Assembly: GCA_903834645.1 (NCBI GenBank)
Contig: CAILKA010000143.1
Location: 1-14,741 of the forward strand
Length of the DNA: 14,741 nucleotides
Direction: 5' to 3'
From: an uncultured beta proteobacterium
Lineage (GTDB): Bacteria > Pseudomonadota > Gammaproteobacteria > Burkholderiales > Burkholderiaceae_C
This document shows positions 13,812-14,741 of the stretch, one piece after another. The number at the start of each line of letters is the position of its first letter. Position 1 is the first letter of the stretch. A program made the translations under genes and the position numbers. The notes under the pieces are model-generated. The model was not told where the DNA came from and ran no database searches. It saw only the letters and a list, made by a program, of their open reading frames with translations.

Positions 13812-14612
13812 GTGGCCGCCGCGCGTCCGGACGAGGCCGGCCTGGATGTTGCCGACGAGCGCCGATTCGGGGGCCTGCGGCGCCTGTATGGCGATGCCGA
13901 CTATGCCCGGCTGCGCACGCTGCGCGTGGCGGTGGTGGGCCTGGGCGGGGTCGGATCCTGGGCGGCCGAAGCCCTGGCGCGCAGTGGCGTGGCTGGCCTC
14001 GTGCTCATCGATTTCGACCACGTGGCCGAGTCCAACATCAACCGCCAGGTGCAGGCCCTGGGCCGCACAATCGGGCAGGCCAAGGGCGAGGCGCTGCGCG
14101 AGCGCATCGCCGACATTCACCCCGGCTGCGACGTGCAGGTGGTCGACGAGTTCGCCACCCCGCAGAACTGGCCCGGGTTGTTGCCTGGAGCGGTCGAGGC
14201 CGTGATCGATGCCTGCGACCAGGTGAGCGCCAAGGCAGCCATTGCGGCCTGGGCCCTGAGCAGCAGCGTGCCGCTCGTCCTCACGGGTGCGGCGGGTGGC
14301 AAGCGCGAGCCCCAGCGCGTGGAGGTGGGTGACCTCGCCGAGGCCACGCACGACCCGCTGCTGGCCTCGCTGCGCCAGCGCCTGCGCAAGCACCATGGCG
14401 CGGCACGCACAGGCCCGATCGGGTTGGGTTGTGTGTACTCACGCGAGGCGGTGAGGCGGCCGCAGCAGGCGTGCGAACCGGTTCCCGGCGAAGCCGGCTC
14501 CAGCGGCGGTGCGCCGCTGGCCTGCGCCGGCTACGGCTCGAGCGTGATGGTCACGGCCACCTTCGGGCTGGTTGCCGCGGCACAGGCCGTGGAAGCCGCG
14601 CTGCGGCGCTGA
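13812..14612 (+). CDS. tcdA: tRNA threonylcarbamoyladenosine dehydratase (ct6A synthesis, E1-like)
   Basis: TcdA (CsdL, YgdL) uses ATP to dehydrate and cyclise t6A37 to ct6A in tRNAs that read ANN codons. From the GTG at 13812 it has 266 residues, matching the family (268 in E. coli). The E1-like Rossmann fold shows VVGLGGVGSWAAEALARSG (41-59), LIDFDHV, SNINRQVQALG (74-84) with the catalytic-type Arg78, and Lys91. VIDACDQVSAKAA, LTGAAGGKREP, ACAGYGSS (Cys238) and VTATFG also match. The start is uncertain: GTG at 13761 would overlap the YedE gene and add 17 residues, and no clear ribosome-binding site marks either. The linker before Cys238 (about 217-237) is encoded by three adjacent hairpins. 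A tRNA-Lys(UUU) gene, a substrate type, follows 25 bases after the stop. Confidence 0.92.
   Translation: MAAARPDEAGLDVADERRFGGLRRLYGDADYARLRTLRVAVVGLGGVGSWAAEALARSGVAGLVLIDFDHVAESNINRQVQALGRTIGQAKGEALRERIADIHPGCDVQVVDEFATPQNWPGLLPGAVEAVIDACDQVSAKAAIAAWALSSSVPLVLTGAAGGKREPQRVEVGDLAEATHDPLLASLRQRLRKHHGAARTGPIGLGCVYSREAVRRPQQACEPVPGEAGSSGGAPLACAGYGSSVMVTATFGLVAAAQAVEAALRR
14475..14519. repeat. Cluster of three adjacent palindromes inside tcdA
   Basis: GAACCGGTTC (14475-14484) is a perfect palindrome. CCGGC-GAA-GCCGG (14485-14497) is a 5-bp stem with a 3-base loop. CAGCGGCG and CGCCGCTG (14501-14508 and 14512-14519) form an 8-bp stem around GTG. They code for a Pro/Gly/Ser-rich linker that is variable among TcdA proteins. 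They could be a small palindromic repeat inserted in frame or a chance product of GC-rich codons. Confidence 0.35.
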
Positions 14613-14614
14613 GA

Positions 14615-14620
14615 TATAAT
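14615..14620 (+). promoter_or_regulatory. Candidate -10 box of the tRNA-Lys gene (TATAAT)
   Basis: A perfect consensus TATAAT lies two bases after the tcdA stop and 17 bases before the tRNA 5' end, which would give a leader of about ten bases. This AT-rich hexamer stands out in very GC-rich DNA. No matching -35 box is evident at 16-18 bases spacing. Confidence 0.65.
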
Positions 14621-14637
14621 GATGGGCTCTGCCGCGG

Positions 14638-14713
14638 GGGTTGTTAGCTCAGTCGGTAGAGCAGCGGACTTTTAATCCGTTGGTCGCAGGTTCGAATCCT
14701 GCACAACCCACCA
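14638..14713 (+). tRNA. tRNA-Lys (anticodon TTT, UUU), CCA encoded
   Basis: The 76-base gene folds as a full cloverleaf. The acceptor arms GGGTTGT (14638-14644) and ACAACCC (14703-14709) pair perfectly, followed by discriminator A and encoded CCA. The D stem is GCTC/GAGC. The anticodon stem GCGGA/TCCGT encloses the loop CTTTTAA with anticodon TTT at 14671-14673. The T arm is GCAGG-TTCGAAT-CCTGC. It reads AAA and AAG lysine codons, and A37 next to the anticodon is a site for t6A/ct6A. In E. coli, tRNA-Lys genes also lie downstream of the tol-pal-cpoB cluster. The remaining 28 bases of the window show only a weak 4-bp hairpin. Confidence 0.98.
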
Positions 14714-14741
14714 CGCCTTCCAGGCGCGGCGCGATCCCCAG

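Noticed and set aside
14714..14726. Hairpin CGCC/GGCG after tRNA-Lys as a terminator
   Set aside because: The stem is only 4 bp with no T-run visible before the window ends.

Overview
This window is a high-GC, densely coding stretch of a betaproteobacterial chromosome, most likely order Burkholderiales. The evidence is the gene order hemF-nadD-rsfS-rlmH-maf-rng, the style of the proteins, and TAGAAT-type -10 boxes lying directly in front of start codons. It reads as core genome. I see no insertion sequence, prophage, CRISPR array, integrase or toxin-antitoxin pair. No gene-free stretch exceeds about 115 bases.

Bases 1-4045, plus strand: an uninterrupted housekeeping run. It holds the end of hemF (haem synthesis), nadD (NAD synthesis), rsfS (ribosome silencing), rlmH (23S rRNA methylation), maf (nucleotide house-cleaning) and rng (RNase G). 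Genes abut or overlap up to maf, whereas rng appears to carry its own -10 box on top of the maf stop codon. Bases 4159-5472, plus strand: a DUF3095 protein that keeps traces of a class III nucleotide-cyclase fold. Its last 68 bases overlap, tail to tail, the gene on the opposite strand.

Bases 5405-9753, minus strand, in transcription order: an MsbA-type lipid A/phospholipid flippase, an AhpD-like (carboxymuconolactone decarboxylase fold) peroxidase-related protein, and an oligopeptide-type ABC substrate-binding protein without permease genes. Bases 9809-12640, plus strand: tolB-pal-cpoB, the periplasmic and outer-membrane half of the Tol-Pal division system, starting divergently from msbA. 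tolQ, tolR and tolA are not upstream. Bases 12670-14713, plus strand: a YeeE/YedE (TsuA-like) sulfur-compound transporter, tcdA (the ct6A tRNA-modification enzyme) and tRNA-Lys(UUU), a tRNA of the class TcdA modifies.

I found no convincing undescribed multi-gene system. The most rewarding leads are the recurrent leaderless-looking starts, the DUF3095 protein and its 68-base convergent overlap, tcdA beside a substrate tRNA, the split tol-pal cluster, a linker inserted in the MsbA nucleotide-binding domain, and the histone-like tail on RsfS. All family calls come from reading motifs, since no database search was possible.
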